Assembly (NCBI GenBank): GCA_958295485.1
Contig: OY282354.1
Coordinates: 744,001 to 808,000, forward strand
Source of the DNA: an uncultured Gammaproteobacteria bacterium
GTDB taxonomy: Bacteria > Pseudomonadota > Gammaproteobacteria > Eutrophobiales > Eutrophobiaceae
DNA: 64,000 nucleotides
Direction of reading: 5' to 3'
Every line of letters starts with the position of its first letter. Within the stretch, counting starts at the first letter, position 1. The position numbers and the translations under genes are program-made. Shown here in pieces: positions 1-15,000 of this stretch. The notes beneath the pieces are model-generated. The model searched no databases and was not told the DNA's origin. It saw only the letters and a program-made list of their open reading frames with translations.

Positions 1-2
1 TC

Positions 3-3000
3 GCGGTAACCCTGAGCAGCGCGACAAACGCGACGATCGCGACGGCCACCGGCACAGGCACGATCACGAACGACGACACGCCGTCGCTGTCGATCGACTC
101 GCCGAGCGTGACCGAGGGCGACAGCGGCTCGAAGAACCTGACGTTCACGGTAACGTTAAGCGCGGCGAGCAGCCAGCAGGTGATGGTGGACTACACCGAC
201 GCCGTGGATGACCCGGACGTCACGAACGGCACGGCCACGTCCGGGACCGACTACACGGCCATCACCGCCGGGACGCTGACCTTCCCGGCAGGGACAACCC
301 GCCAGACCTTCAACGTAGCGGTGACGGGCGACACCGAATTCGAGGGGAACGAGACGGTGGTGGTGGGACTGAGCAACCCGACGAATGCGACCATATCAGC
401 TACGGCAGGTACCGGCACGGGGACGATCACGGACAACGACGGCGCGCGGTCGCTGTCGATCAACTCACCGAGCGTGACCGAGGGCGACACCGGCGAGAAG
501 GACCTGACGTTCACGGTGACGTTAAGCGCGCCCAGCGCCCAGGAGGTGACGGTGGACTACGCCGACGCCGGGACCGGCACGGCCACGTCCGGTACCGACT
601 ACACGGCCATCACCGCCGGGACGCTGACCTTCCCGGCGGGCGCCACCAGCCAGACCTTCGACGTAGCGGTGACCGGCGACACGACCAACGAGGTGAACGA
701 GACCGTCGTGGTAACCCTGAGCAACCCGACGATCTCAGGGCCATCGGGAACGCCAACCCCGACGATCGCGACGGGTACCGGCACGGGGACGATCACGAAC
801 GACGACGACCTCACGCCGACGCTGTCGATCAACTCACCGAGCGTGACGGAGGGCGACAGCGGCTCGAAGAACCTGAGGTTCAAGGTGACGTTGAGCGCGG
901 TCAGCGCCCAGGATGTGACGGTGGCCTACGCCGACGCCACGACCGGCACGGCCACGCCCGGCACGGCCACGTCGCCGGCCGACTACGAGACGATCGCGGG
1001 CGGGACGCTGACCTTCCCGGCGGGGGAAACCAGCCAGACCTTCGACGTAGCGGTAACGGGCGACACGCTGGACGAAGCGAACGAGACTGTCGTGATAACC
1101 CTGAGCAACGCGACGAACGCAACGCTCGCGACGACGACCGCCACGGGCACGATCACGGACGACGACGCGACGACGGCCACGCTGTCGATCGACTCGCCGC
1201 GCGTGAGGGAGGGCGACAGCGGCTCAAAGAACCTGACGTTCACGGTAACGTTAAGCGAGGCGAGCGGCCGGCAGGTGACGGTGGCCTACAAGGACGCCAC
1301 GACCGGCACGGCCACGCCGGGGACCGGAGCCGGGACCGACTACACGACCATCACCGCCGACACGCTGACCTTCCCGGCGGGGACGACCACCCAGACCATC
1401 ACCGTGCCGGTGACCGGCGATACGACCGACGAGGCGAACGAAACCATCGTGGTGACCCTGAGCAATGCCACGAACGCGACGATCGCGACGGGTACCGGCA
1501 CGGGAACGATCACGGACAACGAAGCGACGCCGACGCTGTCGATCGACTCGCCGCCGCCCGTGACCGAGGGGAACAGCAGCTCGACGACCCTGACGTTCAC
1601 GGTAACGTTGAGCGAGGCAAGCGACCAGCAGGTGACGGTAAACTACGCGGACGCCGGGACCGGCACGGCCACGCCCGGCCCGGCGACCGACCCGGACAGG
1701 GACTACACGGCCATCCCCGCCGACACGCTGACCTTCCCGGCGGGGACGACCACCCAGACCATCACCGTATCGGTAACCGGCGACACGACCACCGAGTCAA
1801 ACGAGACCGTCGTGGTGACCCTGAGCAACCCGACGATCGCGGGGCCAGCGGGGACACTAACGCCGACGATCTTGAGGGGTACCGGCACGGGGACGATCAC
1901 CAACGACGACGACCCGACGCTGTCGATCAACTCACCCCGCGTGACCGAGGGCGCCGCCGGCGAAACGAAGAACCTGACGTTCACGGTGACCCTGAGCCCC
2001 GCCAATGCCGCCCAGCCGGTGACGGTAAACTACGCCGACGCCGGGACCGGCACAGCCACGCCGACGCCCGGCACGGCCACGTCGCCGCCCGACTACACGG
2101 CCATCACCGCCGGCACGCTGACCTTCCCGGCGAATACCACCACCCAGACCTTCAACGTCGCGGTGACCGGCGACGACGTCTTCGAGCCAAGCGAAACCGT
2201 CGTGGTGACCCTGAGCGACGCAACGAACGCAACGATCGCGACCGCGACCGGCACAACGACCGGCGCCGGAACGATCACCAACGACGACGCCGACACCCCC
2301 GTCGTCGTCTTCAACCCCACCCGCCTGACCCTGGCCGAGGAAGGCGCCAGCAAGTCGTTCACCGTGGCGCTGGCCTCTGACCCCGGCCGCAGCGTCCTGA
2401 TCGACGTCTTTCCGCCCAACGGGTTCAGGGTAGCGGGCATCACCGGGACAACCACCGCCACGCTCAACTATGGGGACGACCCCCTCGAGCTCACCGTCGA
2501 CGCCCTCGCGGACGCCAACACCCGGGACGAGACCAGGTACATCCGCTACCGGACGTACAACTACGGCCCCCCCGGCCGTCGGAATGGGATGACGGTCACG
2601 GCCATCGACGACGACCGGCCGACCGCGTCGCTGTTGCTGTCGAGGATATCGCCGCCCCCGACGACGCCCCCGTCGTCCGTGGACAACAAGACCAAGATCC
2701 CGGAGGACGGCGGGCGGGCCAGGGTGACGGCCACGCTGGACAAGGCGTCGCCCGTGGACACCAGGATCACGGTGTCGGCGACGGTGGCGTTCCCGGACGT
2801 GCCGGGCGACTTCAAACTGAGCTCGGCGAAAACGCTGACGATCCCGGCAGGCGCGACGACGAGTACCGGCACGGTGACGATCACCGCCATCCACAACGTC
2901 AACAGCAACCGGGACGACAAAGACCCGGGCAAGTACGTCACCGTGCACGGCAAGGTATCGCACTACGGCGTGACGCCGCCCGACTCCGTGACGCTGATGA

Positions 3001-6000
3001 TCCTGGACGACGACCGCCCGACGGTGTCGATCGACGCGCCGAGCGTGACGGAGGGCGACAGCGGCTCGACGACCCTGACGTTCACGGCGACCCTGAGCGT
3101 GGCGAGCGGCCAGCAGGTGACGGTGGACTACGCCGACGCCGGGACCGGCACGGCCACGTCGGGAACCGACTACACGGCCATCACCGGCGGGACGCTGACC
3201 TTCCCGGCGGGGACGACCACCCAGACCTTCACCGTGGCGGTGACCGGCGACACGACCGACGAGGTGAACGAGACCGTCATGGTGACCCTGGGCAACCCGA
3301 CGAACGCGACCGTGCCAGGCGGCACGATCACCGGCACGGGGACGATCATCGAGGACAGCGACGATCCGCCGTCGCTGTCCATCAACTCGCCGCCGAGCGT
3401 GGAGGAGGGGGACAGCGACACGCCGAACCTGACGTTCACGGCGACCCTGAGCGCGGCGAGCGGCAAGGAAGTGACGGTGGACTACGCCGACGCCGGGACC
3501 GGCAATGCCACGTCGGGAACCGACTACACGGCCATCACCGGCGGCACGCTGACCTTCCCGGCGGGGACGCTTACCCAGACCTTCGACGTGGCGGTGACCG
3601 ACGACACGACCGATGAGGGGAACGAGACCGTCGAGGTGACCCTGAGCAACCCGACGAACGCGACCATATCAAGTACGGATACCGGCACGGGCACGATCAC
3701 GGACAACGACGACCCGCCGACGCTGTCCATCGACTCGCCGAGCGTGGCGGAGGGGAACAGCGGCACGACGAACCTGACGTTCACGGTGACGTTGAGCGAG
3801 GCGAGCGCCAAGCAGGTGAAAGTGAATTGGGCCGAAGGGACCGGCGGCGACGCCGTGTCCGGGACCGACTACACGGCCATCACCGGCGGCGAGCTGGGCT
3901 TCAGGGCGGGGGACATCAGCAAGACCATCACCGTGGCGGTGATCGGCGATACGACCATCGAGCCGGACCGGACCGTCGTGGTGACCCTGAGCAACCCGGA
4001 GAACGCGACCATATCAAGTACGGCGGGTACCGGCACGGGCACGATCACGGACGACGATGTGCTGACACTGTCGATCAACTCACCGCCGCCCGTGGCGGAG
4101 GGGAACAGCGGCACGACAACCCTGACGTTCACGGTGACGTTGAGCGATGTGAGCGCCCAGCAGGTGACAGTGGACTACGCCGACGCCGAGACCGGCACGG
4201 CCACGTCCGGAACCGATTACACGGCCATCACCGGCGGCACGCTTACCTTCGCGGCGGGGACGACCAGCCTTAGCCAGACCTTCGACGTATCGGTGACGGG
4301 CGATACGCTGACCGAGCCGAACGAGACCATCGTGGTGACCCTGAGCAACGCGACGAACGCGGCGATCGCGCCGGCCACCGGCACGGGGACGATCAGGAAC
4401 GATGACGCGGGCGTAATCTTCACCCCCACTGCCCTGACCGTGACCGAGGAAGGCGCCAGCCAGACCTTCAAAGTGAAACTGGGCAACAGTCCCCTCTCCC
4501 CCCGCCCAGGCGTGGCTACGATCACTCTCCACCCGGGCCCCGGCCTCCGGTTGAGCACCGATGCAGGCGGTCTCATCGTTACCGTCACGAACCCTCAGAT
4601 CCTCCCGTTCGATCTCCGGTACGGGTCTCCACGCGAGATCACCGTCACGGCCCTCGCGGACAGCAACGGCAATGACGAGACCAGGAACATCAAGTACAGC
4701 ACGGTGGGCTACGGCGCCGTGGACACCACTGCCCCTGCCACTAACCCCCAGAATGCGGTGCGGGTCAACGTCATCGACGACGACCAGCCGATCGTGTCGC
4801 TGTCGCTGTCGCCGTCGTCAGTCTCGGAGAACGGCGGCGTCTCCACGGTGACCGCGACCCTGAGCGAGGCTGTGACCGCAGCCACCACGATCACGGTGTC
4901 GGCGGCGGCGGGGGCCGACACGGACGCTTCCGACTTCACCCTGAGCACGGCGAACACGCTGACGATCCCGGAGAACGAGACGACGAGTACCGGCACGGTG
5001 ACGATCACCGCCGTGGACAACGCCCTGGACGAACCGGACAAGCGCGTCACCGTGTCCGGCACGGCCTCAAGCAGCGCGCAAATTCGGCAACCCGCCGACC
5101 AGACGCTGACGATCACCGACGACGACCCCACGCCGACGCTGTCGATCGACTCGCCGAGCGTGACCGAGGGCGACAGCGGCTCGACGAACCTGACCTTCAC
5201 GGCGACCTTGAGCGCGGCGAGCGGCCAGCAGGTGACGGTGGACTACGCCGACGCCGTGGATGACTCGGACGCCACGAACGACGGCACGGCCACGTCCGGG
5301 ACGGACTACACGGCGATCACCGGCGGCACGCTGACCTTCGCGGCGGGAGAAACCAGCCAGACCTTCACCGTAGCGGTGACCGGCGACACGACCGACGAGA
5401 CGGACGAGACCATCGTGGTGACCCTGAGCAACGCGACGAACGCGACGATCCCGACGGCGACCGGCACGGGGACGATCGCGAACGACGACGAGCCGACGCT
5501 GTCGATCGACTCGCCGAGCATAACGGAGGGCAACAGCGGCAGGAAGAACCTGACGTTCACGGTGACGTTGAGCGCGGCGAGCGTCCGGCCGGTGACGGTG
5601 GACTACGCCGACGCCGGGACCGGCACGGCCACGCCGACGCCCGACATGGAGTCCGACTACGAGGCGCTCACCGCCGGCACGCTGACCTTCCCGGCGGGTA
5701 CCACCAGCCAGACCATCAACGTAGCGGTGACGGGCGACGGGGACTTCGAGTTTAATGCGAGCGAGACCGTCGTAGTGACCCTGAGCAACCCGAAGAGCGC
5801 GACGATCGCGAGGGCGACCGGCACGGGGACGATCACGAACGACGACGATGGCGTGCTCGTCAGCCCCACTACCATGACCTTGAACGAGGAAAGCGGCGTC
5901 ACGCGGTTGTTCTCCCTGTGGCCGGCCACTAATCCCGGGAGAACTGTCAGTATCACAGTTTTTCCGGACGATGGTCTCAGCTTGGGTGGCAACACCGGGC

Positions 6001-9000
6001 CAGTAGTCGACGTTCTCCGCTTTGGTACAGGGAGTGTCCTGGGATTCCTGGTCGGGGCGCTCGCGGACGACGACGACCAAGACAACACCCTGAACATCCA
6101 ATATGAGACGTCCGGCTACGGCCCCGCGGGCCGCCAGCAGGGAGTGGCGGTTAGAGTCATCGACGACGACCAGCCGACCGTGTCGCTGTCGCTGTCGTCG
6201 GCGCGGATTTCGGAGAACGGCGGCGTCTCCACGGTAACGGCGACGCTGAACAGGGCTGTGAACGACGTGGACACCACGATCACGGTGTCGGCGGTGGCGC
6301 AGGAAACCGGCACCACGCGCGCTCCCAGCTTCACCCTGAGTTCGGCGCGGACGCTGACGATCCCGGCGGGCGAGACGACGAGTACCGGCACGGTGACGAT
6401 CACCGCCTTGGACAACACCATCGACGAACGGGACAGGCGCGTCATCGTGTCCGGCTTGGCCTCGAACGGCCCGGAGCTGAAAGTCTTGCAGCCCTCCGAT
6501 CACGTGCTGGTGATTACCGACGACGATCTCCAGCCAACGTTGACGATCGACTCGCCAAGCGTGACCGAGGGGGACAGCGGCTCGACGACCCTGACGTTCA
6601 CGATGACGTTGAGCGCGGCGAGCGACCAGGATGTGACGGTGCGCCTTGAAGACGCCAGGACCGGCACGGCCACGTCCGGGACGGACTACACGGCCTTCTC
6701 CCGCGTCCTGCTGGCGGTCCCTCGGTTGACGACCAGCCAGACCTTTGACGTGTCGGTGACGGGCGACACGACCGACGAGTCGAACGAGACCATCGTGGTC
6801 AACCTTAGAAGCATCGAGGGCGTGACGATCGCGACGCCGACCGGCACGGGGACGATCATCGACGACGACGGCGACCCGACGCTGTCGATCGACTCGCCGA
6901 GCGTGACGGAGGGCGACAGCGGCTCGAAAAACCTGACGTTCACCGTGACCCTGACCCCGGCGAGCGCCCAGGAGGTGACGGTGAAGTACGCGGACGCCGG
7001 GACCGGCACGGCCACGTCCGGGACGGACTACACGGCGCTCCCCACCCCCACCGGCATGCTGACCTTCCCGGCGGGGACGACCAGCCAGACCTTCGACGTG
7101 GCGGTGACCGGCGACACGCTGAACGAGTTGAACGAAACCGTCGTCGCGACCCTGAGCGACGCGACGATCGCAACGGGGACGGCGCCGACGATCGCGACGG
7201 CGACCGGCACGGGGACGATCACGAACGACGACCCGACGCCGTCGCTGACGATCGACTCGCCGCGCGTGACGGAGGGCGACCGCGGCACGAGGAACCTGAC
7301 GTTCACGGTGACCTTGAGCGCGGCGAGCGAGAAAACGGTAACGGTGGCTTACGCCGACGCCGTGGATGACCCGGACCCCACGAACGACGGCACGGCCACG
7401 TCCGGTACCGACTACACGGCCATCACCGCCGGGACGCTGACCTTCCCGGCAGGGACAACCCGCCAGACCATCAACGTGTCGGTGACGGGCGACATCCTGA
7501 ACGAAACGGACGAGACCCTCAGGGTGACCCTGAGCAGCCCGACCAACGCGACGATCCTGGCGACCCGCGGCACGGGCACGATCATCGACGACGACGGCAA
7601 GCTGGCGCTGTCGCTGTCGCTGTCCCCGGCGTCGATCGCGGAGAACGGCGGGGTGTCCAGGGTGACGGCGGCGCTGAACCAGGCTTCGACCGCGGCCACC
7701 ACGATCACGGTGTCGGCGGCGGCGGTGGCCCCGGCAGTGGCGGGCAACTTCACCCTGAGTTCGGCGACCACGCTGACGATCCCGGCGGGCGCGACCATGA
7801 GTACCGGCACGGTGACGATCACCGCCAGGGACAACGTCATCGACGAACCGGACAAGCGCGTCACCGTGTCCGGCGCGGCGACGAACAGCGCGGGCGTGAT
7901 TCAGCCCTCCCCCCAGACGCTGACGATCACCGACGACGATCTCCCACCATCACTGTCGATCAACTCGCCAACCGTGACGGAGGGGAACCCCGCCACCGTG
8001 CCGACGCCGACCCTGACGTTCACGGCGACGTTGATCCCGGCAAGCAGCTATCCGGTGACGGTGGCATACGCCGACGCGGGGACCGGCACGGCCACGTCCG
8101 GCACGGACTACACGGCGATCACCGCCGGGACGCTGACCTTCGCGGCGGGGGAAACCAGCAAGGCCTTCAACGTGACGGTGACCGGCGACGAGACCGCCGA
8201 GCCGAACGAGACGGTGGTGGTGACCCTGAGCAACGCGACGATCGCGGGGCCAGCGGGGATAGCGCCGCCGACGATCTCGACGGCGACCGGCACGGGATTG
8301 ATCATCGACAACGACAGCGTTAGCGGGCCGACGCTGTCGATCGACTCGCCGAGCGTGACGGAGGGGGACAGCGGCACGACGATACTGGAGTTCACGGTGA
8401 CGCGGACCGGGCCGCAGCAGGCTGTGAGGGTCGACGCCAACGCCGGGACCGGCACGGCCACGCTCGGGACCGACTACACGGTGCGCGCCCTCAGCAGCAT
8501 CCGCACGACCGACTTCAGGGTGCACACCGGCGGCACGCTGACCTTTTCGCAGGGGCAGACCAAACTGAAGTTCCTCGTGTGGGTGACGGGCGACAGGACC
8601 GATGAGGCGAACGAGACCATCGTGGTGACCCTGAGCAACCCGAAGAACGAGAGTGACTCGTCGCCGGAGCCTGCGCCGACGATCGCGACGGCGATCGGCA
8701 CGGGGTTGATCTATGACAACGATCCCCAGCCGACGCTGTCGATCAACTCGCCGGCCGTGACCGAGGGGGACAGCGGCCCGAAGGACCTGCCGTTCACGGT
8801 GACCTTGAGCGCGGCGAGCGAGAAAACGGTAACGGTGGTCTATGCCGAAGGGACCGGCGGCACGGCCACGTCGGGGACCGACTACGAGGCGCTCACCGCC
8901 AGGACGCTGCCCGAAAGGACGCTGACCTTCAATCCGGGGGAGGAGCTTAGCCAGACCTTCGACGTATCGGTAACCGGCGACACGACCGACGAACTGGACG

Positions 9001-12000
9001 AGACGGTGGTGGTGACCCTGAGCAACGAGGTGAACGCGACGATCCTGACGGGAACCGGCACGGGGACGATCACGAACGACGACTCGATGGCGACGCCAAC
9101 GCTGTCGATCAACTCGCCGTCCGAGACGGAGGGGAACAGCCTGACGTTCACCGTGACGTTGAGCGAGGCGACCCAGCGGCCGGTGACAGTGTTCTACGCC
9201 GACGCCAGTACCGACAACGACCCCAACACCGACCCCGGCACGGCCACGTCCGGGACCGACTACGAGGCCCTCACCGCCGGGACGCTGACCTTCGCGGCGG
9301 GGCAAACCAGCAAGACCATCCCCCCCGTCCAGACGCTCGGCGACACGCTGCACGAGGGCACGGAGACCGTCGTGGTTACCCTGAGCGCCGCGACGAACGC
9401 GACGATCGCGACGGCGACCGGCAGGGGGTCGATCAACGACAACGACGATGCGCCGACGCTGTCGATCAACTCGCCGTCCGTGACGGAGGGGAACAGCGGC
9501 ACGACGACCCTGACGTTCACGGTGACGATGAGCGCGGCAAGCGCCCTGCCGGCGACGGTGGCGTACACCGACGCCGGGACCGGCACGGCCACGTCCGGGA
9601 CCGACTACGAGGCGATCGCGGACGGGACGCTGACCTTCCCGGCAGGGACGACCAGGCAGACCTTCAACGTGTCGGTGACGGGCGACGCGACCGGCGAGCG
9701 GAACGAGACCGTCGTCGTGACCCTGGGCAACCCGACGAACGCGGCCATATCAACGACGGCGGACACCGGCACGGGAACGATCAGGAACGACGACGTGGGC
9801 CTGATCTTCGACCCCCCTGTCCTGACCTTGACCGAGGGAGGCGACCCCCAGACCTTCACCGTCACACTGGGCACCGATCCCGGGAGCGCTGTCCCCGGGG
9901 GCATTGTCAGGTTCCAGATCTTTCAGTCCCCCGGGATCAGGGTGGGTAACAGCACCGCGACGCTGAACTTGCTTCTCGGGTTTAGGCAGTCGGTCAACAG
10001 CCCCCAAGCGTCCAGGTCGTTCAGCGTCAGGGCCCTCGCGGACGACAACAGCCGGGACGAGACCAGGTACATCCCGTATCGGGTGACCGACGACTACGGC
10101 CCCGCGGGCCTTCAGAACGGGATACAGGTCAACGTCATCGACGACGACGGGCCGGCCGTGTCGCTGTCGCTGTCGCCGGCAACGGTCCCGGAGAACGGCG
10201 GGGTGGCTACGGTGACGGCGACGCTGAACCGGGCTTCGACCGCAGCCACCACGATCACGGTGTCCGCGGCGGCGGGGACGGGCGCGGATTCTTCCGACTT
10301 CACCCTGAGCCCGGCGAACACGCTGACGATCGCGGCGGGCGCGACGACGAGTACCGGCACGGTGACGATCACCGCCGTGGACAACGTCTTCGACGAACCG
10401 GACAAGCTCGTCACCGTGTCCGGCGCGGCGACGAACAGCGTGGGCGTGATGCAGCCCGCCGCCCGGACGCTGACGATCACCGACGACGAGACCCTGCCGA
10501 CGCTGACGGTGGACTCGCCCAGCGTGACGGAGGGGGACAGCGGCGCGACCACCCTGACGTTCACGGCGACCTTGAGCGCGGCGAGCCGCCTGCCGGCGTT
10601 CGTGCGCCCTATCACCCTCGGGGGCACGGCCACCAAGGGAGTGGACTACAATGACATCGCCATCCGCCAACTGAACTTCGCGCCGGGGGAAATCAGCAAG
10701 ACCTTCGATATACAGGTGCTCGGCGACGAGCTGGACGAAGCGGACGAGACCATCGAGGTGCGCATAACAACCCCGACGGGCTTGATAGCCCTGACGCCGA
10801 GCGTGACGGGGACGATCCTCGACAACGACGCGCAGCCGACGCTGTCGGTGAACTCGCCGCGCGTGGCGGAGGGCGACAGCGGTTCGAAGAACCTGCCGTT
10901 CACGGTGATGTTGAGCGAGGCGAGCGGCCGGGAGGTGACGGTGGTTTATGCCGACGCCGGGACCGGCACGGCCACGTCCGGCACGGACTACACGGCGCTC
11001 ACCGCCAGGACGCGGCTCGAAAGGACGCTGACCTTCCCGAAGGGGACGACCCGCCGGACCTTCAACGTGGAGGTGACGGGCGACACGACCCCCGAGCCGA
11101 ACGAGACCGTCGTGGTGACCCTGAGCGACGCGACGGGCGCGACGATCGCGACGGGAACCGGCACAGGGACGATCACGAACGACGAAGGGGCGACGCTGTC
11201 GATCGACGAGCCGAACGTGGCGGAGGGTGACAGCGGTTCGAAGAACCTGACGTTCAAGGTGACGTTGAGCGAGGCGAGCACCCAGCAGGTGACGGTGCGC
11301 TACGCGGACGCCGGGACCGGCACGGCCACGTCCGGGACCGACTACAGGGCGATCGCAGGCGGCACGCTGACCTTCCCGGCGGGGACGACCCCCCAGCAGC
11401 CCAAGACCTTCAACGTGGTGGTGACGGGCGATACGACCCTCGAGCCGAGCGAGACCGTCGTCGTGACCCTGAGCAGCCCGACGAACGCGACGATTGAGAC
11501 GCCGACCGGCACGGGGACGATCGCGAACGACGACGCCGGCGTCATCTTCAGCCCCACCGACCTGACCGTGACCGAGCAAGGCCCCGCCAGGTTGTTCACC
11601 GTGGCGCTGGCCGCCAACCCCGGCAACCCCGGGGATGACGTGTCGATCGATATCTATCCGCCCGCCGGGCTCAGGGTGAACGGCAGTACCCGGAGACTCC
11701 CCGTCAACGTCGTCTTCGGGCGCAGCGTGCCGATCCTCGTCGAGGCCCTCGCGGACAGCGACAGCGAGGACGAGATCAGGTACATCCAGTATGACGCGGG
11801 CGGCTACGGCTCCACCGGCCGTCGGAATGGGGTGAGGGTCACGGTCGTAGACGACGACAAGCCGGCCGTATCCCTGTCGCTGTCACCGGCGTCGGTCACG
11901 GAGAACGGCGGGGAGGCCACGGTGAAGGCGACGCTGGACCGGGCTTCGACCGCAGCCACCACGATCACGGTGTCGGCGGCGCCGGGGACCGACGCGGACG

Positions 12001-15000
12001 CTTCCGACTTCACCCTGAGCCCGGCGAACACGCTAACGATCCCGGCGGGCGACACGACGATTACCGGCACGGTGACGCTCACCGCCGTGGACAACAACGA
12101 CGAGAACCCGCACAAGCGCGTCACCATATCCGGCACGGCGACGAACAGCGTGGGCGTGAAGCAGCCCGCCGACCGGACGCTGACGATCACTGACGACGAC
12201 GAGCCGACGGTGTCGATCGACTCGCCGAGCGTGCCGGAGGGCGACAGCGGCTCGACCAACCTGACGTTCGAGGTGACCCTGAGCGAGGCGAGCTACCAGC
12301 CGGTGACGGTGGACTGGGCAGAGGGGACGGGCGGCACGGCCACGTCCGGGACCGACTACACGGCCATCACCGGCGGTACGCTGACCTTCCCGGTCCGCCC
12401 CGCCGGGACGATGACCATCCCGCCGGAGGCGACCAGCCAGACCATCAACGTGGCGGTAACGGGCGACACGGACGACGAGGAGGACGAGACCGTCGTGGTG
12501 ACCCTGGACAACCCGACGAACGCAACCATATCAACTACGGCAGGTACCGGCACGGGGACGATCGCGAACGACGACGAAAGCGGCCCGCAGCCGACGCTGT
12601 CCCTGTCGCCGACGTCGGTCACGGAGAACGGCGGGGTGGCCACGGTGACGGCGACGCTGGACGCGGCGTCAACCGCGACCACCACGATCACGGTGACGGC
12701 GGCGGCGGGGACCGACGCGGAGGCTTCCGACTTCACCCTGGGCGCGGCGAACACGCTGACCTTCGCGCCGGGCGCGACGACGAGTACCGGCACGGTGACG
12801 ATCACCGCCGTGGACAACACCGCCGACGAACCGGACAAGCTCGTCACCGTGTCCGGCGTGGCGACAAACAGCGTGGCCGTGAGGCAGCCCGCCGACCAGA
12901 CGCTGACGATCATCGACGACGATCCGCCGCCGACGGTGTCGATCGACTCGCCGAGCGTGCCGGAGGGCGACAGCGGCTCGACGAACCTGACGTTCACGGT
13001 GACCTTGAGCGCGGCAAGCGGCAGGGAGGTCAAGGTGGACTGGGCGCAGGCGGGGGGCGGCACGGCCACGTCCGGGACCGACTACGCGGAGATCACCGGC
13101 GGGACGCTGACCTTCCCGGCGGGGACGGTTAGTCAGACCTTCGACGTGTCGGTGACGGGCGACACGGACGACGAGTCGAACGAGACCGTCCTGGTCTTCA
13201 TCAGCAACGCGGTGAACGCGACGCTCGCGACGGTCGCCGGCACGGGGACGATCATCGACGACGACGGCGCGACGTCGCTGTCGATCGACTCGCCGACCGT
13301 GACGGAGGGCAACAGCGGCTCGACGACCCTGACGTTCACGGTAACCCTGGTCCCGGCGAGCGCCCGGCAGGTGACGGTGAACTACGCGGATGGTGGGACC
13401 GGCGGGGACGGCATGGCCACGTCCGGGACGGACTACGAGGCGATCACCGCCGGGACGCTGACCTTCGCGGCGGGGGAAACCAGCAAGACCATCGACGTGT
13501 CGGTGACGGGCGATACGCTGGTCGAGACGAACGAGACCGTCGTGGTGACCCTGAGCGGCGCGACGAACGCGACGATCGCGACCGCGACCGGCAGGGGGAC
13601 GATCACGAACGACGACGGCACGCCGACGCTGTCGATCGACTCGCCGACCGTGACGGAGGGGGACAGCGGCACGACGAACATGACGTTCACGGTGACGTTG
13701 AACCCGGCGAGCGCCCAGCGGGTGACGGTGAGCTACCTTGACGGCAGGATCGCCCGCAGGGGCGGCACGGCCACGTCCGGGACGGACTACGTGGCGATCG
13801 GCGCCGCCGTCCAGCTGGTCTTCCTGGCGGGGGAAACCAGCAAGACCTTCAACGTGGTGGTGAGGGGCGACACGACCGACGAGGCGGACGAGACCGTCGT
13901 GATGCTCCTTGGCAGGCCGGGGAACGCGGTCATATCAACGACGGCGGGTGTCGGCACGGGGACGATCACGGACGACGACGGACCGGCGGTGTCGATCGAC
14001 TCGCCGCGCGTGACGGAGGGCGACAGCGGCTCGACGACCCTGACGTTCACGGTGACGTTGAGCCCGGCGAGCGCCCAGCAGGTGACCGTGGACTACGCCG
14101 ACGCCTTGACCGGCACGGCCACGTCCGGGACCGACTACGATGCGATCACCGCCGGGACGCTGACCTTCGCGGCGGGGGAAACCAGTAAGACCATCGACGT
14201 ATCGGTGACGGGCAACACGATCGACGAGGAAGACAAAACCGTCGTGGTGACCCTGAACAACCCGACTGGGAACGCGGCGATCGCGACGGCGACCGGCGAG
14301 GGGAAGATCGAGGACGACGACGGGCCGACGGTGTCGATCAACTCACCGAGCGTGACCGAGGGGGACAGCGGCACGAAGAACCTGACGTTCACGGTGACCT
14401 TGAGCGCGCCGAGCGTCCAGCTGGTGACGGTGGACTACGCCATCATCACGAGTGGCAACGGGAGCGGGACAGCCGTTTATGGGATGGAGCCGCCGGAGGA
14501 GGGGGTGGATTACACGGCGACCACCGCTGGCACGTTGTCCTTCTTTCGGGGGGAAACCAGCAAGACCATCAACGTATCGATTATTGGCGACGAGATGGAC
14601 GAACCGGACGAGACCGTTGTGGTGGTCCTGAGCAGCCCGGAGCGCGTGACGATCGCGACGGGTACCGGCACGGGGACGATCACGAACGACGACGGCGCGT
14701 CGACGCTGTCGATCGACTCGCCGAGCGTAACGGAGGGGGACAGCGGCACGACGACCCTGACGTTCACGGTGACGTTGAGCGCGGCGGTCAGCCAGCAGGT
14801 GACGGTGGAATACGAGGACGCCGGGACCGGCACGGCCACGTCCGGGACCGACTACACGGCGATTACCGGCGGCACGCTGACTTTCGAGCCGGGGACGACC
14901 AGGCAGACCATCGACGTGTCGGTAAGGGGCGACGAGGCCGTCGAGATGAGTGAGACCGTCGTCGTGACCCTGAGCGGCGCGACGAACGCGACGATCGAGA

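Noticed and set aside
108-110. GTG at 108 as the start of the giant gene
   Set aside because: It is the Val of a standard SPSVTEG motif. In-frame repeat sequence continues to base 3 with no ribosome-binding site.
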